DNA of 39,897 nt from assembly GCA_021325175.1 (NCBI GenBank), contig JAJPHS010000117.1, positions 1-39,897 of the forward strand, read 5' to 3'. Positions within the stretch are counted from its first letter, which is position 1. Each line of letters opens with the position of its first letter. The notes below the pieces were generated by a model, which saw nothing but the letters and a program-made list of their open reading frames with translations, made no database searches and was not told the origin of the DNA. This DNA is from Terriglobia bacterium. Lineage in GTDB: Bacteria; Acidobacteriota; Terriglobia; Bryobacterales; Bryobacteraceae. Of this stretch, positions 8,695 through 17,167 are shown one piece after another. The translations under genes were made by a program, and so were the position numbers.

Positions 8695-10023
8695 ATGAGG
8701 GTGGTGAAGACCTTCTACATCGAAACCTTCGGCTGCCAGATGAATGCCCACGATTCGGAAAAAGTGATCGGGACGCTGGTCGCGCGCGGATATTCGCAGG
8801 TCGCCACGCCCGAGCAGGCCGAGCTGGTCTTCTACAACACATGCAGCATCCGCGATAAGGCCGAACAGAAAGTTTTTTCCCGGCTCCAGCAGTTCAAAAA
8901 GGAACATGGAAAGGGAAAAACGTTTGCCGTGCTTGGATGCGTCGCGCAGCAGGAAGGCGAAAGAATTTTCGAGAAGGCGCCGCACGTCAGCCTGGTATGC
9001 GGATCCGCCAGTTACAATCGCCTTCCCGAAATGCTGGTACAGCTCGAATCGGGCAATCGCCGCGTCACCGGCTTGAGCCTCGATACCGATGAGACCTTCG
9101 ATACGCCGCTCACGCGCCGCGACAACCCGCATCGCGCCTACATCACCATCATCGAAGGATGCGATAAATCCTGCGCCTATTGCGTCGTGCCTTTCACACG
9201 CGGGCCGGAGCGCAGCCGCGCCAGCGCCTCCATCATGGCCGAAGCAGGCGAGCTGGCCGCGGCTGGATATACCGAGATCCAGCTTCTCGGCCAGAACGTG
9301 AACAGTTACCGCGATCCTTCGCCCGCCGGTTGGGATTTCGCGACACTGCTTGCTCACGTGGGGCGCACTCCCGGAATACGCCGCGTACGTTTCACGACCT
9401 CTCATCCGCGCGATTTCGTCCGCGAGATCGTCGACGCCATCGACGCCAACCCTTCGCTGTGCAATCACGTGCATCTGCCGGTACAATCCGGATCGACGCG
9501 CGTGCTCGAAGCCATGCAACGGTTATACACGCGCGACGATTATATGCGCCGTATTGAATGGATCAAGAGCGCGCGCCGCCCAATTGCCATCACCAGCGAC
9601 ATCATCGTCGGCTTTCCTGGCGAGACCGAGGCCGATTTCGAGGAGACGCTCGCGCTCATCGAGGAAGTCGAATACGATTCCATTTTCAGCTTCAAATATT
9701 CGCGGCGGCCGAACACGCCGGCGCTCGCGCTTGGCGATCAAATTCCGGAAGAAGAGAAGGGGCGCCGCCTGGCGGTTTTGCAGGAGCGTCAGCGCGCCAT
9801 CCAGGTGCGGCGAAATGCCACATATCTGGGGCGCGTCGAGGAGTGCCTGGTGGAAGGGTTCAACAAAGCCACCGGCCAATGGATTGGCCGGACGTCGCAA
9901 AACAAGACGCTCAATTTTATCCGCCCCGCCCGCAATGCGGAGGACAACTTGCTCGGCAGCTACATCGAGGTCAAAGTGACTCGCGCCGGCCCCAATTCCC
10001 TGGCCGGAGAAAGTGTACACTAG
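8695..10023 (+). CDS. miaB: tRNA-2-methylthio-N6-dimethylallyladenosine synthase MiaB
   Basis: A radical-SAM methylthiotransferase that adds the 2-methylthio group to N6-isopentenyladenosine-37 of tRNAs reading UNN codons; it is cytosolic and uses two iron-sulfur clusters. The N-terminal UPF0004 domain carries its three cluster cysteines (FGCQMN, NTCSIRD, LGCVAQ). The radical-SAM motif is C156-x3-C160-x2-C163 (GCDKSCAYCVVPFTRG). A TRAM domain for RNA binding occupies about 375-440. The length (442 aa) is normal. The ATG at 8695 gives MRVVKTFYIETFGCQMN; a GTG at 8704 would also fit the usual family N-terminus. The next gene begins 30 nt downstream, so they are probably co-transcribed. Confidence 0.95.
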   Translation: MRVVKTFYIETFGCQMNAHDSEKVIGTLVARGYSQVATPEQAELVFYNTCSIRDKAEQKVFSRLQQFKKEHGKGKTFAVLGCVAQQEGERIFEKAPHVSLVCGSASYNRLPEMLVQLESGNRRVTGLSLDTDETFDTPLTRRDNPHRAYITIIEGCDKSCAYCVVPFTRGPERSRASASIMAEAGELAAAGYTEIQLLGQNVNSYRDPSPAGWDFATLLAHVGRTPGIRRVRFTTSHPRDFVREIVDAIDANPSLCNHVHLPVQSGSTRVLEAMQRLYTRDDYMRRIEWIKSARRPIAITSDIIVGFPGETEADFEETLALIEEVEYDSIFSFKYSRRPNTPALALGDQIPEEEKGRRLAVLQERQRAIQVRRNATYLGRVEECLVEGFNKATGQWIGRTSQNKTLNFIRPARNAEDNLLGSYIEVKVTRAGPNSLAGESVH

Positions 10024-10053
10024 GCTAAACCCGGGCGAAAGGAAGGATTTCAA

Positions 10054-10539
10054 ATGGAAGTCGAAATGAAGATCCGAGGGTTATTGATGGACCCGGTGAC
10101 CAACATGCCGATCGTGGTGCTCAAGGACGTCAACGGCAGCGCCATCCTGCCCATTTGGGTCGGCATCTATGAGGCGAACGCCATCGCGCTCGAAATCGAG
10201 AAGGTCGCGACGCCGCGCCCCATGACGCACGATCTCATCCGCAATCTGTTGTTCGGCCTCGAAGCCGGGGTCAAAAAAGTCGTGGTCAGCGATCTTCGCG
10301 AAGATACGTTTTACGCCGTCATCTGGCTGGAGCGGAACGGCGAGCTCATTTCGGTCGATTCGCGCCCCAGCGACGCGCTCGCCATCGCCTTGCGCCTGGA
10401 CTGTCCCATCTACGTCGCCGAGGCGGTGCTCAAATCTTCCAAAACCATCGCCGCCGTCGCCGAAGCGGGAAGTAACGAAGAGCTGCGCCGGGTCCTCGAA
10501 AATCTGAACGACGAGGATTTCGGCCGCTATAAAATGTAA
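10054..10539 (+). CDS. bifunctional nuclease family protein (BFN/DUF151)
   Basis: A 161-residue protein with a BFN (DUF151) domain across about residues 1-135: the segment ILPIWVGIYEANAIALEIE and the later SVDSRPSDALAIALRL are hallmark blocks. Members studied in plants have DNase/RNase activity, but most bacterial homologues are uncharacterised. It follows miaB by 30 nt with a GGAAGG ribosome binding site, so the two probably form an operon. The gene runs convergently into the PEP-CTERM gene, with 64 nt between the two stops; a GC-rich inverted repeat there may help termination. Confidence 0.88.
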   Translation: MEVEMKIRGLLMDPVTNMPIVVLKDVNGSAILPIWVGIYEANAIALEIEKVATPRPMTHDLIRNLLFGLEAGVKKVVVSDLREDTFYAVIWLERNGELISVDSRPSDALAIALRLDCPIYVAEAVLKSSKTIAAVAEAGSNEELRRVLENLNDEDFGRYKM

Positions 10540-10603
10540 AAAGCGCGCCCCCCCGCTTTCCGTGGCAGGAGCGCGCGTGCTCATCCGAATTTATCTTCTC
10601 TTC

Positions 10604-11317
10604 TTACGCGCGCCGCCGGAGCTTTCCAATCAGTACGCCGGCCGCGCCGATTGCGAACATCATAAGCGTGTTGGGCTCCGGGACTGCGCCCGCGATCGAG
10701 CCGCCTGGTGAACCCGATCCGGTCGGCCCTGAGGCGCCCGATGGCCCGCTGGGGGCGCCCAGCGATTCCGTAAAGCTCACATTGGAGAGGCTGGTGAAAT
10801 TCACGGCGCCGACGGTTGATTCCATTGGCGTGGAACCGAGCTGGCCGTTGGCAAACGCCTGGACATTGGAAACCGATAAATTATTCACCAGGCCGAAGCT
10901 GCTGGTGTAGGCGCTGGACGCCGTCGTCAGCCAGTCCGCGGTGTTGTAAAACCAAATGCCGACGTTATTCTTTGTCGGGTTCAAGAATACCGCCGGTCCA
11001 AGAATGCCCATCGAAGTCGTGAGCCCCGTCAACTCCGCATTTTCGGGCGAAGTCACGATAGTGCCGATGGTAAACGAGTTCATCGTCGGTTCGGGAGTGG
11101 TGTAATCACCGACATCTCCCGATAACGGGCATGGCGATTGCCCGATCTGACAAATGTCGTTGGTATCCGACGTGAAAATGATCGAAAACGGCTGGTTCAT
11201 GAAGGACGAATTATCGACCGAACCGGTCGCCGTTCCCGAAAAGGTGAGCGTGATCGGCGTTGCCCCCGCGTTAGTTACTAAGAATAGAACAGCTAAGCCT
11301 GCACTGGTAAGCCTCAA
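10604..11317 (-). CDS. PEP-CTERM sorting-domain protein, 237 aa
   Basis: A secreted protein with an N-terminal signal peptide and a C-terminal PEP-CTERM sorting signal (VPEPNTL, then a hydrophobic helix, then KLRRRA). Such signals are recognised by an exosortase and are associated with exopolysaccharide-producing bacteria; no exosortase is in this window. The middle is a Ser/Thr/Asn-rich beta-strand domain with a Gly/Ser/Pro linker before the sorting tag. The start is a TTG preceded by AGGAGG at ideal spacing. A short hairpin (CGCAA/TTGCG, 11332-11348) lies just before this ribosome binding site. Ligand or surface role is unknown. Confidence 0.9.
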   Translation of the reverse strand: MRLTSAGLAVLFLVTNAGATPITLTFSGTATGSVDNSSFMNQPFSIIFTSDTNDICQIGQSPCPLSGDVGDYTTPEPTMNSFTIGTIVTSPENAELTGLTTSMGILGPAVFLNPTKNNVGIWFYNTADWLTTASSAYTSSFGLVNNLSVSNVQAFANGQLGSTPMESTVGAVNFTSLSNVSFTESLGAPSGPSGASGPTGSGSPGGSIAGAVPEPNTLMMFAIGAAGVLIGKLRRRA

Positions 11318-11331
11318 CTGGAACCTCCTGG

Positions 11332-11348
11332 CGCAAGTATGCGTTGCG
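11332..11348 (-). promoter_or_regulatory. hairpin immediately upstream of the PEP-CTERM ribosome binding site
   Basis: On the minus strand CGCAA and TTGCG pair around a 7-base loop, directly before the AGGAGG that serves the TTG start at 11317. The position would allow it to modulate translation initiation. The remaining 150 bases of the leader did not match any riboswitch I know. Confidence 0.35.
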
Positions 11349-11462
11349 TTTCGGTTCCGGTTCTACTGCTTAGTTTCCAGGGCGATGGTGTTTCAGGCCG
11401 CGGGCGCTACTGGTCTGCTTCCGGCGCGGGACCCGGCAAATTTCCCAGGTGCGCACATCCTC

Positions 11463-11492
11463 AAAAAGATACCCCGCCATCGCGGGCGGGGT
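11463..11492 (-). terminator. intrinsic terminator of the downstream-most repeat-protein gene
   Basis: A perfect 8-bp stem ACCCCGCC/GGCGGGGT around a 6-base loop (11471-11492) is followed on the minus strand by ATCTTTTT. It lies about 30 bases past the stop of the gene at 11523-12869 and is a textbook rho-independent terminator. Confidence 0.8.
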
Positions 11493-11522
11493 TCATTTGA
11501 AATTGTTAGCTAACCGGGATCG

Positions 11523-12869
11523 CTACTGCGCCTTCTTCTTGGAGGCCGCGCCGCTCTTTTTGGTGTGGATCACTTCCGGCTTCCAGCCCTCGATCTGATC
11601 CTTGTCGGTTGAAAGAATCAGCATGTAAGGATCTTTTTGATAACCGGTCGCGGTGCCTGAAAATCGCAGCTCGCTGCCCGGTTCCATTTTTCCGCGCAGC
11701 GGCTCTTCCAGCTTGAGCGTTACGTCGCCGGCCGGATTCTGCACCGCCATCACCAATTCCTTGGGACTGATCGCCGGCTTCATGGAAACGATCTTGCCGG
11801 TCCACTTCATATCGCTCTGGTCATTGGGATTTTTGCCGGGAAGAGCAGCGTCCTTCACGGTGTTCGCGAAGAAGGAATCCGCATTGTCCCCGGTAAGCCC
11901 GGTTTTGATCGTGTTCCAGTAAACCATCGCCGGGTTATTCTTCAGCGCTTCCTGCTCGGCCTTGTTCTTGGCCTCGGCGATATCGGCGACGCTCATCAAT
12001 TTAAAATCCGGCGGCGGCGCGGGATTGGCTTTCGCAGTTTGGCACAACTGATCAAGACCATCGCTTGAGCCGTGATAAGTAGTGTAGGCGCGTGTCAGGA
12101 ATCCGCTCTTCAACTGATTGCGATTCGCGGCCGGAAGCGCGCCCTCGCCGTCGTAGCATGCCGCGCGAGCGTAATAGAACAGCGCCAGCCCGCCTTTTTC
12201 CGGATGCTCCTTTTGCTGCGCCAGGATCACCGAACCCATCATCTGATCGATCGCCGCGTCGTTCGGATCTTTTTGCAAAATTTTCCCGATTTCCTGTTCG
12301 GCGCGCGCCGGATCGGTCTTGCCGTACTTATTCACCCACATCTGCGCCTCGATGCGCGGCGCCTGCTGCATCCAGTACGGTTTCACCTTCGGCCAGTCGG
12401 CCGCCGGAACCGTTTGCGGGCGGTTCGATTCGGCGAAAACTTTATCCGGCTCATCGAGCATCTTGTTCGCCGCCGCCATGGTCGCGTCGAAATCCTCCTG
12501 CGGCGGATTGTTGTTATTGAGCGTCGGCCCGAACTGCAGGATCGTCATCAATGCCATGTAATCGTCCGGCTTTTTGGCCAGCACCGACTTGGCCCAGTCC
12601 ACCGCCTCGCGGGCCTTGGGCGGCTTAAGCTGCTGGTAGGTTACCCAGTACAGCAGTTCCCGCTGCTCGGTGAGCTGCGTGTCCGGATATTTCTGGCTCC
12701 ACTGCTCCAGTTCCTGCAACCGCTTCGCTGGATCCGCTTCCTTTGCCGCAGTATTCACCAGATTCGCCTCTTCGGCGTCCTTGGCTACCGGACCTTTTGG
12801 CGCGTCCTGCGCCATTCCCAACGCGGCTACAAATGTCAACGCGACAGCGATTCTTATTGTTTTTTTCAT
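11523..12869 (-). CDS. secreted TPR-like repeat protein, paralog of its upstream neighbour
   Basis: A 448-residue protein starting at the ATG that gives MKKTIRIAVALTFVAALGMA, a clear signal peptide with a GAGG upstream; a GTG four codons earlier is the alternative. Helical repeats resembling tetratricopeptide repeats fill about residues 25-290. A C-terminal beta-rich domain (about 320-430) carries LRGKMEPGSELRFSG and DQIEGW. Both regions align by eye with the neighbouring protein at 12949-14349 (shared YHGS-x2-GLD-L, GKMEPG and Q-IEGW blocks), so the pair arose by tandem duplication. The C-terminal tail is Lys/Ser-rich. Function is unknown; TPR proteins usually scaffold protein complexes. A strong terminator follows the stop. 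Confidence 0.75.
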   Translation of the reverse strand: MKKTIRIAVALTFVAALGMAQDAPKGPVAKDAEEANLVNTAAKEADPAKRLQELEQWSQKYPDTQLTEQRELLYWVTYQQLKPPKAREAVDWAKSVLAKKPDDYMALMTILQFGPTLNNNNPPQEDFDATMAAANKMLDEPDKVFAESNRPQTVPAADWPKVKPYWMQQAPRIEAQMWVNKYGKTDPARAEQEIGKILQKDPNDAAIDQMMGSVILAQQKEHPEKGGLALFYYARAACYDGEGALPAANRNQLKSGFLTRAYTTYHGSSDGLDQLCQTAKANPAPPPDFKLMSVADIAEAKNKAEQEALKNNPAMVYWNTIKTGLTGDNADSFFANTVKDAALPGKNPNDQSDMKWTGKIVSMKPAISPKELVMAVQNPAGDVTLKLEEPLRGKMEPGSELRFSGTATGYQKDPYMLILSTDKDQIEGWKPEVIHTKKSGAASKKKAQ

Positions 12870-12912
12870 TTCCGCACGCACCTCGCTAAACTCGATAATG
12901 TATCATGACGCG

Positions 12913-12931
12913 AGCGCTTGAGTGAAGCGCT
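12913..12931 (-). promoter_or_regulatory. hairpin between the two repeat-protein paralogs
   Basis: AGCGCTT and AAGCGCT form a perfect 7-bp stem with a 5-base loop in the 79-base gap. No U-tract follows on the minus strand, so it is more likely an RNA-stability or attenuation element than a full terminator. A possible -10 (TACATT) for the downstream gene lies just after it. Confidence 0.35.
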
Positions 12932-12948
12932 CCAGCCTTTTACCGAAC

Positions 12949-14349
12949 TTATTCCCCGGCGCCGCTCTTCCGGCTAACTGTGGTACGCTTCGCCGGAGTG
13001 CTCTTGCCGGTCCAACCTTCAATCTGCCCCTTCTCGACGCTGAACGTCACCATAAACGGATCTTTTGTATAAGAATCCGCCACGCCGTCGAACGAGATTT
13101 CTCCACCCGGCTCCATCTTTCCGGATAGCGGCGAATCGAGCTTCAGCGTCGCGTCCGGCTTGTCCGGATTCTCGATCGCCAGCACCAGCGTGCGCGGCCG
13201 CTCGGCCGGCGTCGCCGAAATCAACCGGCCGCGGAATTTTGTTACGCCTTCAGCCCCGCCCGGCAGCAGAGCTCCTTTCATGCTGTTCTCAAAATAGGCC
13301 GCGCCGTTCTCGCTCGCCAACTCCTGATGAATGCGCTTCCACAGCGCGAGCATCGGATTGGCCCGCGCCGCCGCTTCCTCCGCTTCGATTTTTTCCCGCT
13401 CCACGTCAGCCTTGCTTTTGATGGTGAATCCGGCCGGCGGCAGCGCCTGCGCGCTCGCTTGCGTCATCAGTCTATCCAGCCCCTGCGCCGATCCGTGATA
13501 TTGCGTATAAACCTTGATCAAATAATCCTGCACCTGCTTGCGATCGTTCGCCGGCAAGCTACCTGCGCCGCTATAGGAGGCCGCGCGTGCAAAGTCGTAC
13601 AGGGCCTCCGGCTGCGTTTCCGGATGTTCCTTGTTTTGCGCGAGCACCGCTTCCCCCAGCCAGAACGAAACCTGGCCCTGATTCGGATCCATTGCAAGCG
13701 CTTTGGTCAACTCCGTTTGCGCCTTCGGATAATCTTTTCGAACCAGCGCGATATATCCCAGCGTTTTTTGCGCGAAGACCCGCAGCGCCGGCTTCTTGCC
13801 GCTGGCCTCCTGATCAGTCATGTTCGCCGGCCGGTTGTCCCTGGAGTAGATCACATCGGTGTTGTCCAGGATCGTATGCGCGGCCTGTTCTGCGACCGCC
13901 AGATCCTGCGACTGCTGCGGGCTGAGCGGCGCCGATGAGATCGGAACCAGGTTATAGATATAGCCCACAATCGCCGAAAGTGCCACCAGGTTATTCGGAT
14001 TGTCTTTTAAAACGTCCTGCGCGGCGGCAAACGCCTCGCCCGGCTTGTTCAGCGCGCGATAGGCTTCAAGATAGAGCTGCCGCCGGACGTCGGCATAATC
14101 GCTTTCCGGATACCGCTCCTTCCAGTTGTTGAGCACCGCCAGCCACTGATTGGGATCCTGCGTTTTAACAATCGATTCGTAAAGGTCGTACTCGGCCCGA
14201 TCCTTCCATTCTCTTTTTTTTTCTTGTTGCTTATCCCCCGCCTTTTCCTGCGCGGCTCTTTCTGGAACCGGTTTGTCCTGAGCAAAGGCGGGCACGGCGA
14301 CCAATATCATCGTCGCCAGCGCCATCGCGCCTCTTCGCGGCCACAGCAC
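12949..14349 (-). CDS. secreted TPR-like repeat protein, first of a tandem pair
   Basis: A 466-residue paralog of the 11523-12869 product. The GTG start at 14349 is supported by GGAGG nine bases upstream; an internal ATG (residue 9) also begins the hydrophobic part of the signal peptide (MALATMILVAVPAFA). After a Lys/Glu-rich segment come TPR-like helical repeats (about 45-330), with family blocks such as FWLGEAVLAQNKEHPE and YHGSAQGLDRLM, then a beta-rich C-terminal domain with LSGKMEPGGE and GQIEGW and a basic tail. It is probably periplasmic. The two genes are 79 nt apart on the same strand. No catalytic residues are apparent. Confidence 0.75.
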   Translation of the reverse strand: MLWPRRGAMALATMILVAVPAFAQDKPVPERAAQEKAGDKQQEKKREWKDRAEYDLYESIVKTQDPNQWLAVLNNWKERYPESDYADVRRQLYLEAYRALNKPGEAFAAAQDVLKDNPNNLVALSAIVGYIYNLVPISSAPLSPQQSQDLAVAEQAAHTILDNTDVIYSRDNRPANMTDQEASGKKPALRVFAQKTLGYIALVRKDYPKAQTELTKALAMDPNQGQVSFWLGEAVLAQNKEHPETQPEALYDFARAASYSGAGSLPANDRKQVQDYLIKVYTQYHGSAQGLDRLMTQASAQALPPAGFTIKSKADVEREKIEAEEAAARANPMLALWKRIHQELASENGAAYFENSMKGALLPGGAEGVTKFRGRLISATPAERPRTLVLAIENPDKPDATLKLDSPLSGKMEPGGEISFDGVADSYTKDPFMVTFSVEKGQIEGWTGKSTPAKRTTVSRKSGAGE

Positions 14350-14524
14350 CCTAAGCTACCTCCACGGGATCAGCTACGTTTTTGAGTTGGGTCAGGTGTT
14401 GCTCTGCGGAGTATAGCCAAAGCCGCGAGCAAGCCGCAAGCGCCTTCACCCATCCGCTCGCTACCGTACTCGGCCTACACACCGACTAACGTGTTGGACG
14501 TCGAGGTTCTGAAAATTGTTTCCA

Positions 14525-14573
14525 GCAGGCGAAAGAAAGGAGTTATCCCGGAAACGAACTCCGGATCGCCTGC
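14525..14573 (+). promoter_or_regulatory. long stem-loop in the leader of the symporter gene
   Basis: GCAGGCGA (14525-14532) pairs perfectly with TCGCCTGC (14566-14573). Inside it GGAGTT (14539-14544) pairs with AACTCC (14557-14562) around a 12-base loop, with an asymmetric internal loop of 6 and 3 bases. This gives 14 base pairs in total, ending 41 bases before the chosen symporter start. It looks like a structured 5' leader. I could not match it to a known riboswitch class. Confidence 0.5.
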
Positions 14574-14614
14574 CGCCCTTTCGCGGCGCCAGACTCTTGT
14601 ATCCTGGGTTTTCG

Positions 14615-16030
14615 ATGCACTGGCTCGACCTTGCGGTGATCGCCCTCTACCTCGCCGCGATCACCTGGTTTGGCGCCCGGTTCGGCAAATCGCAGCGAAA
14701 CCTCAAGGATTATTTTCTCGGCGGCAAAACCGCGCCCTGGTGGGCGATCGCGCTCTCAATCGTTTCGGCGGAAACCAGCACGCTCACCGTGATCGGCACG
14801 CCGGTACTTTCCTTTCAGGGAAACTTCGGATTCCTGCAAGTCGTCCTCGGCTACCTGCTGGCGCGAGTGGTGATCGCCGCCGTCTTTCTCCCTGCCTATT
14901 TTCGGGGAGAAATGTTTACAGCTTACGAACTGATGCGCCGCCGCTTCGGCGAGCGTATCCGGAAACTCACCGCCGGAACGTTTCTGATCCTGCGCGCTTT
15001 GGCCGAAGGCGTCCGCGTCGTCGCCATCTCCCTGGTAATCGCGATTATTTTCGGCGCCGGTGAAAAAACTTCGATCGTCGCGATCCTTTGCCTGACGCTT
15101 TTTTACACCTACGAGGGTGGCATGACCGCGGTGATTTGGACCGACGTCGTGCAAATGTTCCTCTACGTCGCGGGAGCCGCTCTGAGTTTGGCCATTATCC
15201 TGCGCGAAATTCCCGGAGGCTGGCCGCGCGTCGCCGCCGTTGCCGCCGAGACGCACAAGTTTCACGTCTTCGATTTTGGTTTTTCGTTGACCCAAACCTA
15301 CACCTTCTGGGCCGGCGTCATCGGCGGATGTTTCCTCACCACGGCCAGCCACGGAACCGAGCAGCTAATGGTTCAGCGCCTCCTCGCCGCGCCGGACGAA
15401 CGCCAGAGCCGCGCCGCGCTGCTGGCGAGCTGGGTGGTGATCGCCATCCAATTCACGTTATTTCTGGTCATCGGCGTCTGCCTTTATACCTTTTACTCGG
15501 ACCGGCACGAGCAGCCGCCCGCCGTGCTGGATAAAATTTATCCGCAGTTCATCTGGGATCATCTGCCCGCCGGGATCGCCGGCCTGGTGATTGCCGCAAT
15601 TCTCGCCGCCGCCATGTCGAATCTGAGCGCGGCGCTGAACGCGCTCGCCTCGACCACCGTGATCGATTTCCTGAAGCCGGCGGACGCCGCTCGCGGACTG
15701 CGCCTGGCGCGGCTGGCCACGATTTTCTGGGCGGCGGTTTTGTTCGGCGTAGGCCTGCTTGCGCGGCAGTGGGGCAGCGTCCTTGAAGCCGGCTTATCCA
15801 TAGCCTCGATCATCTACGGCTCGCTGCTCGGCGTATTTTTGCTCGGGCTGCTCACGCGCCGCGTGGGCGAGACGGCGGCGATGTGGGCCATGTCGGCCGG
15901 GCTCGCGCTGATGCTCTATATCCGTTTCGCTACGCCGATCGCCTGGACTTGGTATGTGGTCATCGGCGCTTCGGCGACGTTTCTTACCGGCCTTGCTGTT
16001 TCCTTAATCGTTGCGCCGCGTTCGCGTTAA
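14615..16030 (+). CDS. sodium:solute symporter family transporter
   Basis: A 471-residue polytopic membrane protein of the SSS family, which couples Na+ influx to uptake of sugars, amino acids, vitamins or similar solutes. The first segments (WLDLAVIALYLAAITWFG, then NLKDYFLGGKTAPWWAIALS and SAETSTLTVIGTP) are typical of SSS helices 1-2 including the sodium-site region, and about 13 membrane spans are apparent. I chose the ATG at 14615 because the first helix follows it directly; an open frame extends upstream to 14516 but would add 33 non-hydrophobic residues encoded by a stem-loop. It is the first gene of a probable operon with the aminotransferase (9-nt gap) and the APC permease. Substrate unknown; the neighbours suggest an amino acid or derivative. 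Confidence 0.88.
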   Translation: MHWLDLAVIALYLAAITWFGARFGKSQRNLKDYFLGGKTAPWWAIALSIVSAETSTLTVIGTPVLSFQGNFGFLQVVLGYLLARVVIAAVFLPAYFRGEMFTAYELMRRRFGERIRKLTAGTFLILRALAEGVRVVAISLVIAIIFGAGEKTSIVAILCLTLFYTYEGGMTAVIWTDVVQMFLYVAGAALSLAIILREIPGGWPRVAAVAAETHKFHVFDFGFSLTQTYTFWAGVIGGCFLTTASHGTEQLMVQRLLAAPDERQSRAALLASWVVIAIQFTLFLVIGVCLYTFYSDRHEQPPAVLDKIYPQFIWDHLPAGIAGLVIAAILAAAMSNLSAALNALASTTVIDFLKPADAARGLRLARLATIFWAAVLFGVGLLARQWGSVLEAGLSIASIIYGSLLGVFLLGLLTRRVGETAAMWAMSAGLALMLYIRFATPIAWTWYVVIGASATFLTGLAVSLIVAPRSR

Positions 16031-16039
16031 CATTCAAGC

Positions 16040-17167
16040 ATGAATCTGCCGCCGTTTCTGCTCGGACAATGGCTGGAGCAAAAACACTCCGCCAACCCGC
16101 CCGTTGAATATGACTTGGGATCCAGCACCGGCCCGGTATGGACCCTTCGCGAGCTTCTCTCCCTCGGCGGCGATATCGAACAACTCCTCGACACGAAGCT
16201 GTTCTACATGCCCTCGCATGGCTCGCCCGCGCTACGCGCCGCGCTTGCCGGGATGGTGGGCGTCGAACCGGAAGAAATTCTTCTGGCGACGGGCGGCGCC
16301 GAAGCGCTGCTCATTTTGTTTCATCTCGCCGCCGGACCCGGCGCCAACGTCGTCCTGCCAAATCCGGGATTCCCGGCCAACGACGCCATCGCCCAATCGT
16401 TTGGCTTAGAAACGCGCCACTACACGCTTCGCGCCGAAAATCATTTTCAGGTCGATGTGGAGGAGATCGAGCGGCTGGTGGACCGGGCGACACGGCTGGT
16501 GCTGGTCAATTCCCCACATAATCCGACCGGCGCGGTCCTTTCCGAGGCGCAAATGCGCCGATTACACGATTTTTGCGCGGAGCGGCGCGTGCAGTTCGTC
16601 AGCGACGAGGTTTATCATCCGATCTACCACGGCCCCGCGGGCACTTCGGCGTCGCGTTTGCCGCGCGCGACCGCGATCGGGGATTTTTCCAAGGCGCTCT
16701 GCCTGAGCGGCCTGCGCATCGGCTGGATCGTCGAGCACGACCCCGCGCGCCGCGAGCAGTTCCTGAACGCGCGCAATTATTTCACCGCCTCCAGCGCGGC
16801 GCCCTGCGAATACCTGGCGGCGATTGCTGTAACGCAGCACGAAACAATTTATGAGCGCGCTCGCTCCGTCGCCGGAAAAAATCTCGGCCTGCTCGATGGA
16901 TTCTTTGATGAGCATCGAGATCACCTGAGCTGGGTGCGTCCCGCCGGCGGCATGACCGGCTTCCCCAAGCTGAACAACGGAGGCGATGGCCGCCGGTTTT
17001 GCCGCGAGCTGCTTAGGCGCGGTCTGCTGCTCGCCCCCGGCGATTGCTTCGGCATGCCGGCGCATTTCCGTATCGGCTTTGCCGCCAGCGGCGAAACCTT
17101 CGCCCGAGCACTCGAAAAATTCTCGGATCTGTTAAAAGATGCAAAAACCCTCGGCCAGCCCGCCTGA
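16040..17167 (+). CDS. class I/II PLP-dependent aminotransferase
   Basis: A 375-residue cytosolic fold-type I aminotransferase. Motifs include ATGGAEAL (phosphate/ring binding), NSPHNPTG (substrate and cofactor binding), SDEVYHPI (the Asp that contacts the pyridine nitrogen), the Schiff-base Lys K218 in GDFSKALCLSG, and RIGF near the C-terminus (the Arg that binds the alpha-carboxylate). It transfers amino groups between an amino acid and a 2-oxo acid; the preferred substrate is not readable. It lies between two transporter genes and may process the solute they import. The gene overlaps the start of the following permease gene by up to 29 nt. Confidence 0.9.
   Translation: MNLPPFLLGQWLEQKHSANPPVEYDLGSSTGPVWTLRELLSLGGDIEQLLDTKLFYMPSHGSPALRAALAGMVGVEPEEILLATGGAEALLILFHLAAGPGANVVLPNPGFPANDAIAQSFGLETRHYTLRAENHFQVDVEEIERLVDRATRLVLVNSPHNPTGAVLSEAQMRRLHDFCAERRVQFVSDEVYHPIYHGPAGTSASRLPRATAIGDFSKALCLSGLRIGWIVEHDPARREQFLNARNYFTASSAAPCEYLAAIAVTQHETIYERARSVAGKNLGLLDGFFDEHRDHLSWVRPAGGMTGFPKLNNGGDGRRFCRELLRRGLLLAPGDCFGMPAHFRIGFAASGETFARALEKFSDLLKDAKTLGQPA

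Noticed and set aside
11349..11462. c-di-GMP (GEMM) riboswitch ahead of the PEP-CTERM gene
   Set aside because: Some motif-like fragments are present, but the conserved GEMM core is not found.
14516..14614. Upstream 33-residue extension of the symporter
   Set aside because: Residues are not hydrophobic or family-like and the DNA forms a strong stem-loop; ATG 14615 begins the first membrane helix.
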